Source: Microvelia longipes
Lineage: Eukaryota; Arthropoda; Insecta; Hemiptera; Veliidae
Assembly: GCA_018340805.1 (NCBI GenBank)
Contig: JACMZG010001913.1
Span: 20,987,275 to 21,051,274 of the forward strand
Direction: 5' to 3'
DNA: 64,000 nt
Shown here: positions 1 to 10,485 of the stretch, piece by piece
Layout: every line of letters starts with the position of its first letter
Numbering within the stretch: position 1 is the first letter of the stretch
Translations under genes and position numbers: made by a program
Notes under the pieces: model-generated
Database searches by the model: none
Seen by the model: the letters and a program-made list of their open reading frames with translations, nothing else
Told to the model about the DNA's origin: nothing

Positions 1-210
1 GATGTCAAAAGAAGAAAGGTTTGGCTGCTAGGGCTACATTTTGGGTGTTTAGTAACTCGAGAGGAAGTTAAAGAAATGTCATGTTGCCTGTCATTGATGA
101 AGGTTATTTTGTGTGACAGAAATTCATACAAAACAGTGAAAATAAAATATTTCAGGCTCTGTTGACATTCATCTTTCATTCTTATCTTTTTATATCAAAG
201 AGGCATACTG

Positions 211-773
211 CTAGAGGGAGGACTGAGGATGAATAACCCACAGATATGGGTGTCTAGTAGTGTGGCAATATCCATTAGGTACAATAACCGTAATCTCTCC
301 TACTCCATGGAGAATAGAGGCTCCCCAACCGTCTACAAAACCCATTGGTGCACACATTTAAATGCACGCCACCAAAGACAGTCATTTTTCAGTGCCGTCA
401 AATTAAATCACTTCATACTCGTATTACATAATCGTAATCTCTCCTACTCCATGGAGACTAGAGACTTCCCACCCGTTTACACTATCCTATCGGAGAACAA
501 ATTTAAAATGCAATCCACAAAAGACGGGTATTTTTCTGTGACATCATATTAAATCACTCCATACAACACAGATAATTGAAGAACATATGGGATAGATAAT
601 AATTAAAACTTAGTTTAAATTCATTTACTTAATTTAAGACTAAACAGTAAAAAAATTATGTAGTATTAGTGTGAAATCATAATTAATATATGAAAAATTA
701 AAAAAGTTACGTTACCTTGTACCATTATGGTATCTAGCTACCCAGGCAATGGTCCCTTGTATCCTCCCTCTAG
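211..773. mobile_element. CTAGAGGG-terminated MITE-like element
   Basis: Both ends carry the same inverted motif: CTAGAGGGAGGA on the left and its complement TCCTCCCTCTAG on the right. The interior contains a duplicated segment (282-336 and 427-480) sharing a CGTAATCTCTCCTACTCC block. Similar CTAGAGG ends occur at 8.7, 18, 19.0 and 19.3 kb, so this looks like a non-autonomous DNA element family. No transposase is visible and a clean target duplication was not found. The 107-codon open frame inside follows the duplicated repeat and is not taken as a gene. Confidence 0.5.
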
Positions 774-1007
774 TAAAATAAGTATCTTTGGTTTATATCA
801 TGATGAAATGGCAACCATTTTTTAAAATTTAGTTTCATCGAAACTGGTCAAAGTTTTTGAGGGGAGTGGTTTCATTTGTTATTCTATTCCACTATATTTT
901 CAATACATTTATATCTAGAATTTAGCCAATAAGACATTAGATGCAGTTTTAGTGGAATTGACCATAGATAAATAATATTAACACAGATGAATTTAAAAAA
1001 GTTGGTT

Positions 1008-1480
1008 ACAAGGTACCTCAGAAAAATTTCCTTATCACATCGGATTTGCTACTCTTATTCTAACTACTTTGAACTCATCCTCAGAATATACGTTATGTAT
1101 TCTGTATACAGAATATACAGGCTTGCTTTGCTTATCCTCGGATAGTAAAGTAATTCATTCATTCCCAGCAGTCACCCATCCAGGCACTGACCTTACTCAA
1201 TGCTGCTTAACATTTATGATTAAACAAAAACTCTAGATATACTTGCCTGATTAAAACGAAACAGTATACTTAATTATTACATAAAGGGATATACTTGTAC
1301 CAAATTTCAATTCAATTGGATTATTTTTCAATTTTTTATATAAACCTATACAAGTCATTTGATAAAAATTGAGCTAATGGTGATAATGAAATAAAACTGA
1401 GCACATATGTTGGTCTCGAACATGTCCACTGCGTGCAAAATCTCAAATTAACCAAAACATTTTTCCCTGGTTTTTTTTTA
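1008..1480 (-). mobile_element. Family A repeat (5S-derived), minus-strand copy
   Basis: Read on the minus strand this ends with the GGTACC tail box, preceded by degenerate GAGCGAAGCGAG boxes. The 5S-like core is at about 1163-1220 (GGTCAGTGCCTGGATGGGTG on the minus strand). It continues into the upstream body (GTATATCCCTTTATGTAATA, then the TTGGCACATATG-type segment), and the 5' hairpin end is missing. The copy is 5'-truncated and diverged. Confidence 0.75.
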
Positions 1481-1954
1481 AATTAAAATAATCTTAAATT
1501 TTTACCTTAAAACTTGTTATTTTCCTTTAAGCCCAAATGCCTATAAGTAGACTCCCCTCTTTTCTTTAAATTATTCTCCTCAACTTAAAACTTAACTTGT
1601 TACTTAAGTTAACAAGTACTATATTTTGAACTAAACACAAGAACTGCATTTTACCTTATAGCTTTTAATAGACACTGATGATTGCTGAAAGCTATTTAAT
1701 AACGAATCATCATGGGAAAAATTTAATTTTTTAAAGACATTTTTGGAATGCTATCTATCGTAAATTGGAGGGAATGTTATCACTAAAAATGTAATAGTTT
1801 TTTGGAAAGGGAAGGGAGTCGAACTCATCATTCTATGTGTTGTTGTTGTATTGAGTAATTTTAGATGTTAAAAAATAACTGAGAAAAGGAATATGAGTAA
1901 TAGTTATATATGAACCACTGGAGTTAAGAATGCTATTATTTCCCTGATCAGTTA
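1481..1954. other. Unassigned AT-rich sequence
   Basis: I see no coding potential, tandem array or recognised repeat in this stretch. It contains T- and A-rich homopolymer tracts only. Confidence 0.4.
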
Positions 1955-2170
1955 GTTTATTGATTATTTATTTATTTTATTTATTACAAAATCCACTTAT
2001 GTGGATGTAACATGTCCTTATAAAGTATACAAATACAAATATAAAAATTAGTAAATAAAAAAATTAGTATATAGTTAGTTTCTAAGGAGTAAGCCAAGGG
2101 AACCAAAGCATTAAACTCCTGGGGCAAAGTCGAGGGAACTATGTGCTTAATTCCAGAGGCAAAGCTGAGG
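1955..2170 (-). mobile_element. Possible 3' end of a retroelement (minus strand)
   Basis: On the minus strand the sequence ends in TTTGTAATAAATAAAATAAA, an AATAAA-bearing, A-rich repetitive tail of the kind found at LINE/SINE 3' ends. The rest (2080-2170) has a short direct repeat around GGCAAAG(T/C)(C/T)GAGGGA. No coding part is recognised, so clade and length are unknown. Confidence 0.3.
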
Positions 2171-2289
2171 GAGTTTAATGCACATATGTATATATAAAGT
2201 ATATTTCATCATTTAATTATTTTTATATTCTTATTTTCATAAGTTTTGTTGTATTTTATTCTAATTGTTTTGGGGTCACACTGCCCTAA

Positions 2290-2395
2290 TAAATTTTGGG
2301 GGGTTTTTTACACCTAAGGGAGTAAAAAGTTACTTTTTCTCCTTTGGGAGTGAATAGTGCTTCTTTACTCCCTAAAAACTATTGAATAAACTTCA
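2290..2395 (-). repeat. Unexpanded copy of the 31-bp minisatellite element
   Basis: On the minus strand this reads GTTTTTAGGGAGTAAAGAAG, then one GGAGAAAAAGTAACTTTTTA unit, then ACTCCCTTAGG. The same flank and unit occur in + orientation at 13150-13250, where the unit is expanded about ten-fold. Here only one to two units are present. Confidence 0.6.
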
Positions 2396-2620
2396 CATTA
2401 TACACCATCTGGAGATAAAAACGTGATTTTATTAAATCTTATTCTTGTCTTGTTTAGTAATTATAGCTTATTTGTTTTCAGTTAAAGAATTCTAAACTTG
2501 GTTGCTGCAAAGGCACTGGCATATATTAAATTGGTAAGTTATATTACTAGCATAATTTTCTGATGAAAATTTCCTAAAAGGGGATTCAATTTTTTGTTTC
2601 ACAAAACATTTTATGTTCAG

Positions 2621-2690
2621 GTTGGTTCAGGGGTAAAGTGGTTAGAGCAACAGAATGCACAAATCTGTGTATAAATCAAACTTAAGGCAT
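2621..2690 (+). mobile_element. Degenerate tRNA-like SINE head
   Basis: An A-box-like GTGGTTAGAGCAACAG is followed by an anticodon-arm-like hairpin (ACAGA...TCTGT) and a decayed B-box-like TATAAATCAAAC at the right spacing. The loops do not fit a functional tRNA. A tRNA-derived SINE relic is the likely explanation. Confidence 0.35.
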
Positions 2691-2832
2691 GAGAAGAAAG
2701 CTATATTTTCTATGTTTTTGCCCCTGAGCATCGTTTTAATTTCAAGTGGTAGGGGATGTGCCCCCCTGGGATCTTCCTCTTTGGGTACAAAATTGAATTA
2801 ATGTTCCTTTAATATATATTTTATCTCAGGCT

Positions 2833-2893
2833 GCCATGAGTCTGCTTATCAGGAAGCTAAGCACAATTGATTCACGCATGAGGGTGACAGCAG
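2833..2893 (+). pseudogene. 5S rRNA-like relic
   Basis: The segment CTTATCAGGAAGCTAAGCA resembles the 5S rRNA stretch CTGATCTCGGAAGCTAAGCA (box A). About 20 bp on, CGCATGAGGGTGACAGC resembles box C (TGGATGGGAGACCGC). Some 10 bp between them appear deleted. It is not part of a family A copy, so it may be a separate 5S pseudogene or an independent 5S-derived SINE. Confidence 0.35.
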
Positions 2894-3830
2894 TGCTGTT
2901 TTAAGTAAATTATACAAAAACTAAACAATTTATGTAAATGTATTTGTAATTACACAAATATTATTATTGTTTTAACTGTAGTATTACTCCTGAATAATGC
3001 AGCTATTAAACTTCCATTCTAATAGTGTGTAATTCCCTTTAATGATGTGCATAGGCATAGGCATTATGCAACTTATGTTCTATACATGAAACCATGATAC
3101 GTTAATGTCATGGTTCCATTTATAGAAATTAATTTGTTGAGTCAATTCAATAATTATTGTTAACTATAATTGGACTAATAGTTGCATATTCATGATGAAT
3201 AGCTACAAAGTGAATTGTGACTTGTTTTGTTTCGATATACTTTGAAATTCTCTTTTTTGTCATAATATGTCTATGAATATTAAACCAGGTTAACATTATT
3301 CACTCTATTCCCTATTTTAAGGCTGAACTTACTGAGGTGAAATATTAATAAATAAAATGTGTCCAGAGATCAGATCCTCTGTTAATTTAAAAATGTTTAG
3401 TAACCATAAATTACAAAGATACTTCTAGATTCCTAAGATACTTCTAGATCCCTAAGATACACATTGATACCTACATAGCCATACCATGTCAGCTACTCTA
3501 CCTCATAGCTTGATACCTATAATAGTACGGCTATAGTAGATTAAGTATGAAATTTTAATAGTAAACACTTTTATTTAACTATAACCGATCAAGGATCCTA
3601 ATGTTTCATGTTTAAGAAACTTTTTATATTCAAAAAAGCATTTTTTTCATCTATTTTGTCTGGGCGGAAAAGACAGAGGATTCCCAAAAACATGAAAAAT
3701 ACTCGACAAGATTTAATTTCCCTCCACTCATTGTAAAGTAGGCCTTGCCGGAAACGACCTTTCCCCCACACTAATTTTATCCGACCTACCTTTCTATTGA
3801 AAATTCACTAAAACTTGTGACATCACTAAT
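2894..3830. other. Unassigned AT-rich sequence
   Basis: No gene or named repeat is supported. A 20-bp near-duplicate (ACTTCTAGATTCCTAAGATA) sits at 3420-3465. A slightly GC-richer patch lies at 3660-3790 and codes for nothing recognisable. Confidence 0.4.
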
Positions 3831-3839
3831 ATTTGATGA

Positions 3840-4335
3840 AACTACTTTTTTCATCAAATATGACAGCCTGTATTTATAAAAATAGAAAGAGTATTGTGTT
3901 TACTCTAAATAACCGTAATCGAGGTTTCACCATGGTTATCCGTTTTAGGCACTTCTTTGGGGTTCAGAAAGGGTTTCATCATCCTCTCTGCCAATGTATG
4001 TCTGTATCACGCATATCTCTCGCACATCTTTTACAATATACCTTCTTTGCTGAGTTATCAAAAAAAAATTAAAAATCTAAAATTTGACTGATCGAGTTGA
4101 AATTTAACACGAATTAGAGAGGATGACCTCTTTAACACGTTAAAGAGGTCAATCAATCTACAAAATTCCTTTTTAATTTAAGTTGACTCTTTAAAAATAC
4201 TAAATTTTAAACTTTGACGCCCCATAACTTTTAGTCATTTTCTGTTTTTCAACTTACGACTTATCGTCAGATAGCGTAATGTATGAAGAACTAATAGTCA
4301 AAATTAGAGAGCTATTTAATTTGTAGCTTTAAGTT
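3840..4335 (+). mobile_element. Diverged family A relative (5' and middle parts)
   Basis: It carries the AAAGAGTATTGTGTTTACTC and TTATCCGTTTTAGGC boxes of the family A 5' body, but its variant TGTCTGTATCACGCATATCT matches the subfamily seen at 20.3-20.6 kb. Inside is a perfect inverted repeat at 4125-4150 (GACCTCTTTAAC, 2-nt spacer, complement). No 5S core or tail is present. Confidence 0.5.
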
Positions 4336-4559
4336 ATTGCCTTAAATAACATATTTATAAACAACATAAAATAACATATATAGGCTTAAATAACATATTT
4401 ATTGGGGCGATACATAAAATTATATGACAAAGTTTTTATTATATCTGTTAAAAATAAGACCTTTTAGCGATAAACAAATAAATTAACAAAAAACATGATA
4501 CAATAATAAAATATATTGCAAACTAAGATGCTTAATCGTTAGTCTTTTTGGGCATTCTT
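4336..4559. other. Unassigned AT-rich sequence
   Basis: The only structure is a direct duplication of CTTAAATAACATATTTAT around 4340-4400. Confidence 0.4.
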
Positions 4560-4772
4560 AAGCATAGATATACTGTAATACTTTTTGAAGCTAAGATAAC
4601 ACTCTAGTCTCTAGAGTTTCTGTTACCTAATAATTCTAAGGTCGATCGAAACTATACCCAAATAATTCCTCTTTAAGCTTTGGTTAGTTATGACATTTTG
4701 AAGACGAGCGAAGCTAGTCTAAAGATGGGAGGCAAAGTACTGAGATACTCTATACACGATTTTTGTTTCGTA
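4560..4772 (+). mobile_element. Family B dispersed repeat
   Basis: It has the family B boxes CTTTAAGCTTTGGTTAGTTA and GACATTTTGAAGACGAGCG. It ends with a tail like that of family A (AAAGTACTGAGATACTC, then CGATTTTT). The best related copies are at 6495-6770 (+) and 17690-17860 (-). The shared tail suggests that A and B used the same 3'-recognising machinery or have a common origin. Confidence 0.55.
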
Positions 4773-4780
4773 ACACTCTT

Positions 4781-6264
4781 GGTTAGAGTATGATAAGAGA
4801 CCCACCCGTAAAATCAAAACAAAAAAATTTCCCTACAAATTTTTGACATACAAAAATAAATAAATACATCCATTCTCGGGTATGTAGAAAGGCTTTGGGG
4901 CTTTGAGTAGGGCATATATAAGGGAGATTAAGGCAATAATGTATCAAATAACAAGGTTTTTTAAATGAAGGGTGGGTCCCTTATCATACTATCTACAATG
5001 GGATAAGAGTATGATAAGGGACCCACCCTTTATATTGGATACATTATTGTCTTACATCTAATGTAAGATTACTGTCTTACATTATCTCCCTTACATATGC
5101 CCTACTCAAAGCCCCAAAGCCTTTCTACATACCCGAGAATGGATGTATTGTATTCTTCTAGGGTGGGTCCCTTATAATACTCTTACCCCATTGTAGATAG
5201 TATGATTAGAGACCCACCCTTCATTTAAAGTAGAACCTTGTTATTGAATATATTATTGTCATAATCTCCCTTATATATGCCCTACTCAAAGCCCCAAAGC
5301 CTTTCTACAAACCCGAGAATAGTTGTATTGTATTCTTTTAGGGTGGGTCCCTTATAATACTCTTACCCCATTGTAGATAGTATGATAAGGGACCCACCCT
5401 TTATTTAAAAAACCCTTGTTATTTGATACATTATTGCCTTAATCTCCCTTATATATGCCCTACTCAAAGCCCCAAAGCCTTTCTACAAACCCGAGAATAG
5501 TTGTATTGTATTATTGGCACTTATTTACTTGGTTCCCAACCTCAATTTATCTGAAAAAAATCGAGTGGATTTAGGTATAGGAACTAGGAGGTCTGTTTTA
5601 TCTCCATTAAAATCCCTTAGTTTCAATTTGTAATGGAGTTAAGACTTTAAGAAATCCCAAGTTTTTTGCTATGAGAACAAAAAATTTTGTAATTTTCCTT
5701 CCAAGTAAATTGCCTAATTTACTTGGGTCCCAATTTTATGTTGGGAACCAAGGGTACTTTCGCAGTATATCATCTTATACACTTGATTATCAATCTTTTC
5801 TTTTTCCCCTTCTCAACCCCATACAAAAGCCCCATTGCTTTTCAACATCCCCATTAAGATTGTTAAAGAATTTCTTTTATATGATTTAGTAAATATACTG
5901 TCGGTACCCAAGTGAATAATTGCCCTATATCGCCATATTTACTTGGGTCCCAACTTTATGTTGGGAACCAAGTAAATAAGTACCGTATTCTTTTAGGGTG
6001 GGTCCCTTATAATACTCTTACCCCATTGTAGATAGTATGATAAGGGACCCACCCTTTATATTGGATATATTATTGTCTTACATCTAATGTAAGATTATTG
6101 TCTTACATTATCTCCCTTACATATGCCCTACTCAAAGCCCCAAAGCCTTTCTACATACCCGAGAATGGATGTATTTATTTATTTTATGTTTACAATAATG
6201 TCAAAAATGTAGGGAAATTTATTTGTTTTGATTTTGCGGGTGGGTCTCTTATCATACTCTAACC
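4781..6264. mobile_element. Fold-back array element with 8-bp target duplication
   Basis: The outer ends are long inverted repeats of about 190 bp that start GGTTAGAGTATGATAAGAGA. The sequence ACACTCTT occurs directly outside both ends (4773-4780 and 6265-6272), a clean 8-bp target-site duplication. Inside, a 180-bp unit is repeated in tandem (its GGGTGGGTCCCTTATAATAC ends fall at 5161, 5341 and 5998), and each unit has its own smaller inverted ends (AGTATGATAAGGGACCCACC). The first unit is inverted relative to the rest. No transposase is present. The 8-bp duplication fits hAT, P or related superfamilies, but the termini do not decide which. Confidence 0.85.
5516..5984. mobile_element. Nested MITE with 8-bp target duplication
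   Basis: This 469-bp element has terminal inverted repeats GG(C/T)ACTTATTTACTTGGTTC. It is flanked by GTATTATT (5508-5515) and GTATTCTT (5985-5992), and the uninterrupted neighbouring unit keeps the empty site GTATTGTATTCTTTTAGGG. It therefore jumped into one 180-bp unit of the surrounding array. A second internal pair of the ACTTGGGTCCCAA motif lies near 5715-5760. A 72-codon open frame inside has no recognisable product. Confidence 0.85.
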
Positions 6265-6299
6265 ACACTCTTGACTCTGGATCACTATTTTATGTAAAA

Positions 6300-6425
6300 T
6301 TTGAACTAATGCAGATAATGAGATAAAACTTGGCACATGTGTTGCTCTTATATTGTACTATATGCGTGCCAAATTTCACATGGATCCAAATATTTGTCCG
6401 CAATTTATCTATTTTCGAAATTTTG
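6300..6425 (-). mobile_element. Family A fragment (body only)
   Basis: The minus strand carries TTGGCACGCATATAGTACA and the CTCATTATCTGCATTAG segment, both from the middle of family A. No ends are present. Confidence 0.5.
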
Positions 6426-6494
6426 TTGACATTATTATTATTATTGACAGTTAATCAAGTAATAAAAATGTTTTTAGGGGAGCAAAATCAAACT

Positions 6495-6860
6495 CAAAAT
6501 AATCCTTAGCCTTTTAATCGTGGCATTCTGGGGACGTTCGTAGCGAGTCCTTAGTCATAACATCCTCGGCTTGGGATCAATATTTAATTCTGAAGTTGAG
6601 CGTTACGACACCGAAGTAATACCACCTTAAGCTTTGAATAATCATGACGTTCTGAGGAGAAGTTGGTCCGAAGTTGAAAGGAAAAGTACTGAGGTTTTCC
6701 GTACTCGATTTTACCCAGTTCTTTGTCTGTATGAATCGGTTATTACCGTACCTCTGTAAGAGTGCCATGCATGCAGACCATTATCAAACCAAATAATGTG
6801 CTAAGTTTCATTTGATTATAAGCGTTACTTTAATTTTTGTCTAATAACATGTATAATTTT
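6495..6860 (+). mobile_element. Family B repeat followed by a family A fragment
   Basis: 6495-6725 is a family B copy with GGCATTCTGGGGACG, CACCTTAAGCTTTGAATAAT and a tail AAAAGTACTGAGGTTTTCCG. Downstream, 6790-6860 (GTGCTAAGTTTCATTTGATT, then ACATGTATAAT) resembles the family A body. The two may be one composite or adjacent insertions. Confidence 0.5.
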
Positions 6861-7094
6861 TTAATAAATTGCTACAAATAAAAAAAACATTGAATTAAGT
6901 AGAAATTTACCAATAGTGTGTTTCTTTAAATAACTATTCAAGCGAACAAAATTTAATTTTAAGTACAGCTGGTGCATCTAAAGTTTGTATTGGTTCAATA
7001 TTTTTAATATTTTGTTAGATTAAAATAGGAAGTTGTATTGTAAACATTGTGTACCGTTCCTCTGTAGGATGCTCTGTAGTTCATGCTTCAGAGG
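6861..7094. other. Unassigned AT-rich sequence
   Basis: No supported feature was seen. It lies between the two family A-related segments. Confidence 0.35.
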
Positions 7095-7680
7095 TGAAAC
7101 TTAGTACAAATATCAATCTTTAGGTTTTATTTTGCAGTCCGAAAAATAGTTTTATGACGTCAATAAACTAGCGACAATGTCGAGAAGTTGTGAAAAAATG
7201 TTTGGATCTTTGTAAAATTTGGCACTCCACTCTTGTAGTTCTGTATAAGAGCAAAAATTAACTTAGTTTCATCTCATTATTAGCATTAGTTCAATTTTAA
7301 TTTTTCACATATTTAAGTTTCTTACAAAATTGTGAAAAATCAGAAATATAATTTGATTAGGTTGAAATTTGGCACATGTTTATCCCCTTATGTAATAAAT
7401 AAGTATATTAAGTTTCAATACGGCTAGTATATCTTAAGAGTTTGTCTGATCGCAAGTGTTAAGCAGCAACTAGTGAATTCAGCACCTAGATGGGTGACCG
7501 CTGGGAATAAAACGGATATTTTCTCTGTCTGAGAACGAGCAAAGTGAGTCAGAATACTTACTGCAATATAAATTTGGTGATTTTCTGGGGACGAGCAAAG
7601 CGAGTCCGAAGTAATGAGGATGAGCGTAGCGAATCCAATGTAATGAGGAAAAGTTCCGAGGTACCCCGTACCCGATTTTT
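7095..7680 (+). mobile_element. Family A repeat with 5S core and complete tail
   Basis: From the GAGGTGAAACTTAGTAC body the copy runs through TTTATGACGTCAATAA and AATAAATAAGTATATTAAGT to the 5S-like core (7448-7510: GTTAAGCAGC, then CTAGATGGGTGACCGCTGGG). It continues through GAGCAAAGCGAGTCCGAAG and GGATGAGCGTAGCGAATCC, and ends GAGGTACCCCGTACCCGATT plus a T-run. The 5' hairpin is missing. This is one of the best 3' halves in the window. Confidence 0.85.
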
Positions 7681-8219
7681 TGAATGAATATTTGTTTTAA
7701 TCTTTTTGTTTAAAATATAATGTTTAAAAAATTCGAAGTCTATATAGATTTAGTTAATGGGTTTTAGTTTTTCTTCTATTCCCGTAATGAGTTTTTAACG
7801 CCTGTATTGACCATTTTTTTATTAGTTTACTTTCCTTTATTTTTACATTTACTTATACTTGTTATTATTAGTTTATTATTTATAAAACTCTTGAATATAA
7901 CAAAGGAATCTATCTATGATCTTTCCCTGTTTCACGTATTAAAATCTGGCGCAGGTTTGCAAAATTAGCTAATTTCTTTTAGAATGCTTGCTGTCTTTTT
8001 CACTTAACAATTTTTTGCTCCGGTTTTTGGTTCTGTTAGAACAGTAGCACTTCTACTCGATTTTTAAAAAAAATTCTGTGAAAAAATTTAAAGATTAGTC
8101 TTAACTTAGCTTTGGCTTGACTGTTCAAAATGTGCTGAACTGATTAAACAGGGGTTAGCATTGTTTTGTACAACCTATGAGATAAACATGCGAATTTTCC
8201 TTAAAACCAAGTATAAATC
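7681..8219. other. Unassigned AT-rich sequence
   Basis: There is no coding signal or array here. The stretch separates the family A tail from the tandem region that starts near 8220. Confidence 0.4.
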
Positions 8220-9555
8220 TAATTTTCATTCAAAATAGATCCTAGCTGAACACTGATTTGGGAAAATGCTAGTGGGAACCTAGTGACAACCTATTGTTGC
8301 TAGATTCAAAATAGACCCTTGCTGAATAATGGTTTGGCAAAATGCTAGCTAAAGCATAGTGACAACCTATTCTCGTTAGATTTAAAAAATAATATATCCT
8401 AGCTGAATACTGATATAGGAAAAGTTAGTGGGAACCTAGAGTCGATTAAAAGTAGACCCTTGCTGAGTAATGATTTACCGAAATGCTAGCTGGATCCTAC
8501 TGACAACCTGTTGTCATTAGATTTAAAAAAGAACCAAGCTGAATACTGATCAAGAAAAATGTTGGCAAGAACCCGATGCCTTTTCAATTTAGGGATGAGC
8601 GTGTTGAGCGTTGAGGGCCAAGTTGGAGCCAGAGGAGATACTTCAAATCATTACTGAATACTTCTGGTTTGTCTAGAGTAAGGATATTAATCTTGGAGAA
8701 ATTAGTTTTTATCATAGAGATATATTGCTAGAGGAGCCCTATTGGTTGAATTTTGAAACATGGAAGAAATAACCTGTCCACCTTTGAGTATCAATGTAAT
8801 CAAATAAATAGAACAAAATTATAGTGACTTATATAGTAGAACGTTTAAAATACAAATCAAAACACACACAAAATGCGGGAAGCCAAAAACAAATTATTTA
8901 TTATAATCTGAACTCACTCTTGAAAGATTTTTCAATAAGGTTCTCTGAGCCCCTGAGAGCCCCAAAAAGATGTTTTTCCTTTCAGTGTATTGAGATAGGC
9001 ATGCCCCCTCTAGTAAATATCTCGATGGTTTTTTGTTATATCCTATTTTAACTTCTCGTTCAAATAAGGGTTTTAATTGAGGGAAATGGTAGCGGGAATC
9101 TACTGTCGACTCAAAACGGACTCTAGTTGAATCTTAATTTAGGAAGGGGGAGTGGTGAGGACCAAATAAACTCCTGGTGGATTTTTTTGGAACTCCTGGT
9201 GGAGATATTTTAGGTCGTAACTAAATACTTATCTAGGTCTGGTACGAAGGCCAAAAATTTTTTTTGGAGAATTAGTTTTATTATACCTTATTTATAAGTT
9301 CTAGTTGAGTGGAAGGGTTTTTTGATTTAGGAAAATGGTAGTAGGAACCCGATGTCGGTTCAAAATGGACCCTAGTTGAATTCTAATTTAGAAAGGGTAG
9401 TGATTAGAAAACCAAGTAAACTCCTGGTGGAGATATTTAAAAGCGTAACTAAATACTAGTTTGTCTAGGTCTGGTAGGAATGCAACTAAGTTTTAGGGAA
9501 TTAGTTTTATATTTTATTTTTAACTTCTAGTTCAGAGGAAGGGTCTTTTTGGAAG
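8220..9555 (+). repeat. Two-level tandem repeat region
   Basis: A roughly 60-80-bp motif (AAAATGGACCCTAGTTGAAT, then TAGTGGGAACCTA) recurs at about 8232, 8308, 8390, 8450, 8520, 9105 and 9355. A longer block of about 260 bp (CTCCTGGTGGAGATATTTTA ... GTCTAGGTCTGGTA ... GGGAATTAGTTTTAT) recurs at about 9165 and 9420, with a diverged version at 8635. One block is interrupted by the MITE at 8717-9028. No coding is evident. Confidence 0.65.
8717..9030 (+). mobile_element. CTAGAGG-family MITE inserted in the tandem region
   Basis: Inverted ends: GAGATATATTGCTAGAGGAG on the left, and CATGCCCCCTCTAGTAAATA then TCTC on the right. The interior matches the copies at 19025-19275 (+) and 19281-19605 (-): CCCTATTGGTTGAATTTTGA, AGAACGTTTAAAATACAAA, and a GAGCCCCTGAGAGCCCC box. 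The neighbouring tandem units lack it, which gives an empty-site comparison. It has no coding capacity. Confidence 0.7.
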
Positions 9556-9885
9556 TTGCGGGAGTGGAAGGATAGATTTGAAGCTACGTAATTGAAGGCC
9601 AGCGCTCAGTCACGAGTTGACCCGAGGCCGGTGTGTGCCTGTCCGTTCGTCCCGTGCCTATTCCTTCCTATATAAAATGTTTATCCGGCATATCAGTGAT
9701 AAAAACCGGTTTATTTAGTTCCTTACAGTGTCATCTAATACTTATTTTAATTCGATAGTGTTTGCTTTATTTTAATCAGAGTTTAACTTAATATGTTTGT
9801 GGATATATGTTATTTAAATTTCATAGGTCATGTTTAAACACAACTTTGAAATTAGATATTTATAATATTTTAAATTTAATTCGTA
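9556..9885. other. GC-richer patch and unassigned flank
   Basis: 9580-9660 is distinctly GC-richer than its surroundings (CACGAGTTGACCCGAGGCCG). No open frame with splice signals or known RNA fold is apparent in it. The rest is AT-rich and unassigned. Confidence 0.35.
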
Positions 9886-10485
9886 ATCTAATACTGAGTC
9901 TAATTCGAAGTAGTTCTAATACGTAATGTAATTCAATGTAGCTATAATACGTACAGTAATCTTCCACATAGCTTTAATGAGTATTTTAATTCAACGTACT
10001 TAAAATACGTTTTAGAGTTAGACATAGCTCTAATATATATTTTAGTTCTGCGTAGCTCTAATGTGTATTTAAATTCGATTAAGGATCATAATTATTTAAA
10101 TTGATGTAGCTTAATACTCATTTTAGTTCTACGTAGCTCTAATGTGTATTTTAATTCGATTTAGGATCTTATTTATTTTATTTGACATAGCTCAATACAC
10201 ATTTTAGTTCTGCGTAGCTCTAATGTGTATTTAAATTCGATTAAGGATCATAATTATTTAAATTGATGTAGCTTAATACTCATTTTAGTTCTACGTAGCT
10301 CTAATGTGTATTTAATTCGATTTAGGATCTTATTTATTTTATTGACATAGCTCAATACACATTTTAGTTCTGCGTAGCTCTAAGGTGTATTTTAATTCGA
10401 TTTAGGATCATACTTATTTTATTTGACATAGCTTAATACAAATTTTAATCCTGCGTAGTTCTAATATGTATTTTAATTCCTCTAC
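9886..10485 (+). repeat. 81-bp tandem array with two alternating unit types
   Basis: The TTTAGTTCTRCGTAGCTCTA box recurs at 10041, 10122, 10203, 10284, 10363 and 10444, spacing 79-81 bp. Units alternate: type 1 has CTGCGTAGC and ATTAAGGATCATAATTATTT, and type 2 has CTACGTAGC and TTTAGGATCTTATTTATTTT, giving a 162-bp higher-order repeat. Upstream (9886-10030) a shorter, irregular repeat of the TAGCTCTAATACGTA kind looks ancestral. Confidence 0.85.

Noticed and set aside
229..552. 107-codon open frame near the left edge
   Set aside because: It spans the internal duplication of a CTAGAGGG-ended element and has no recognisable domain.
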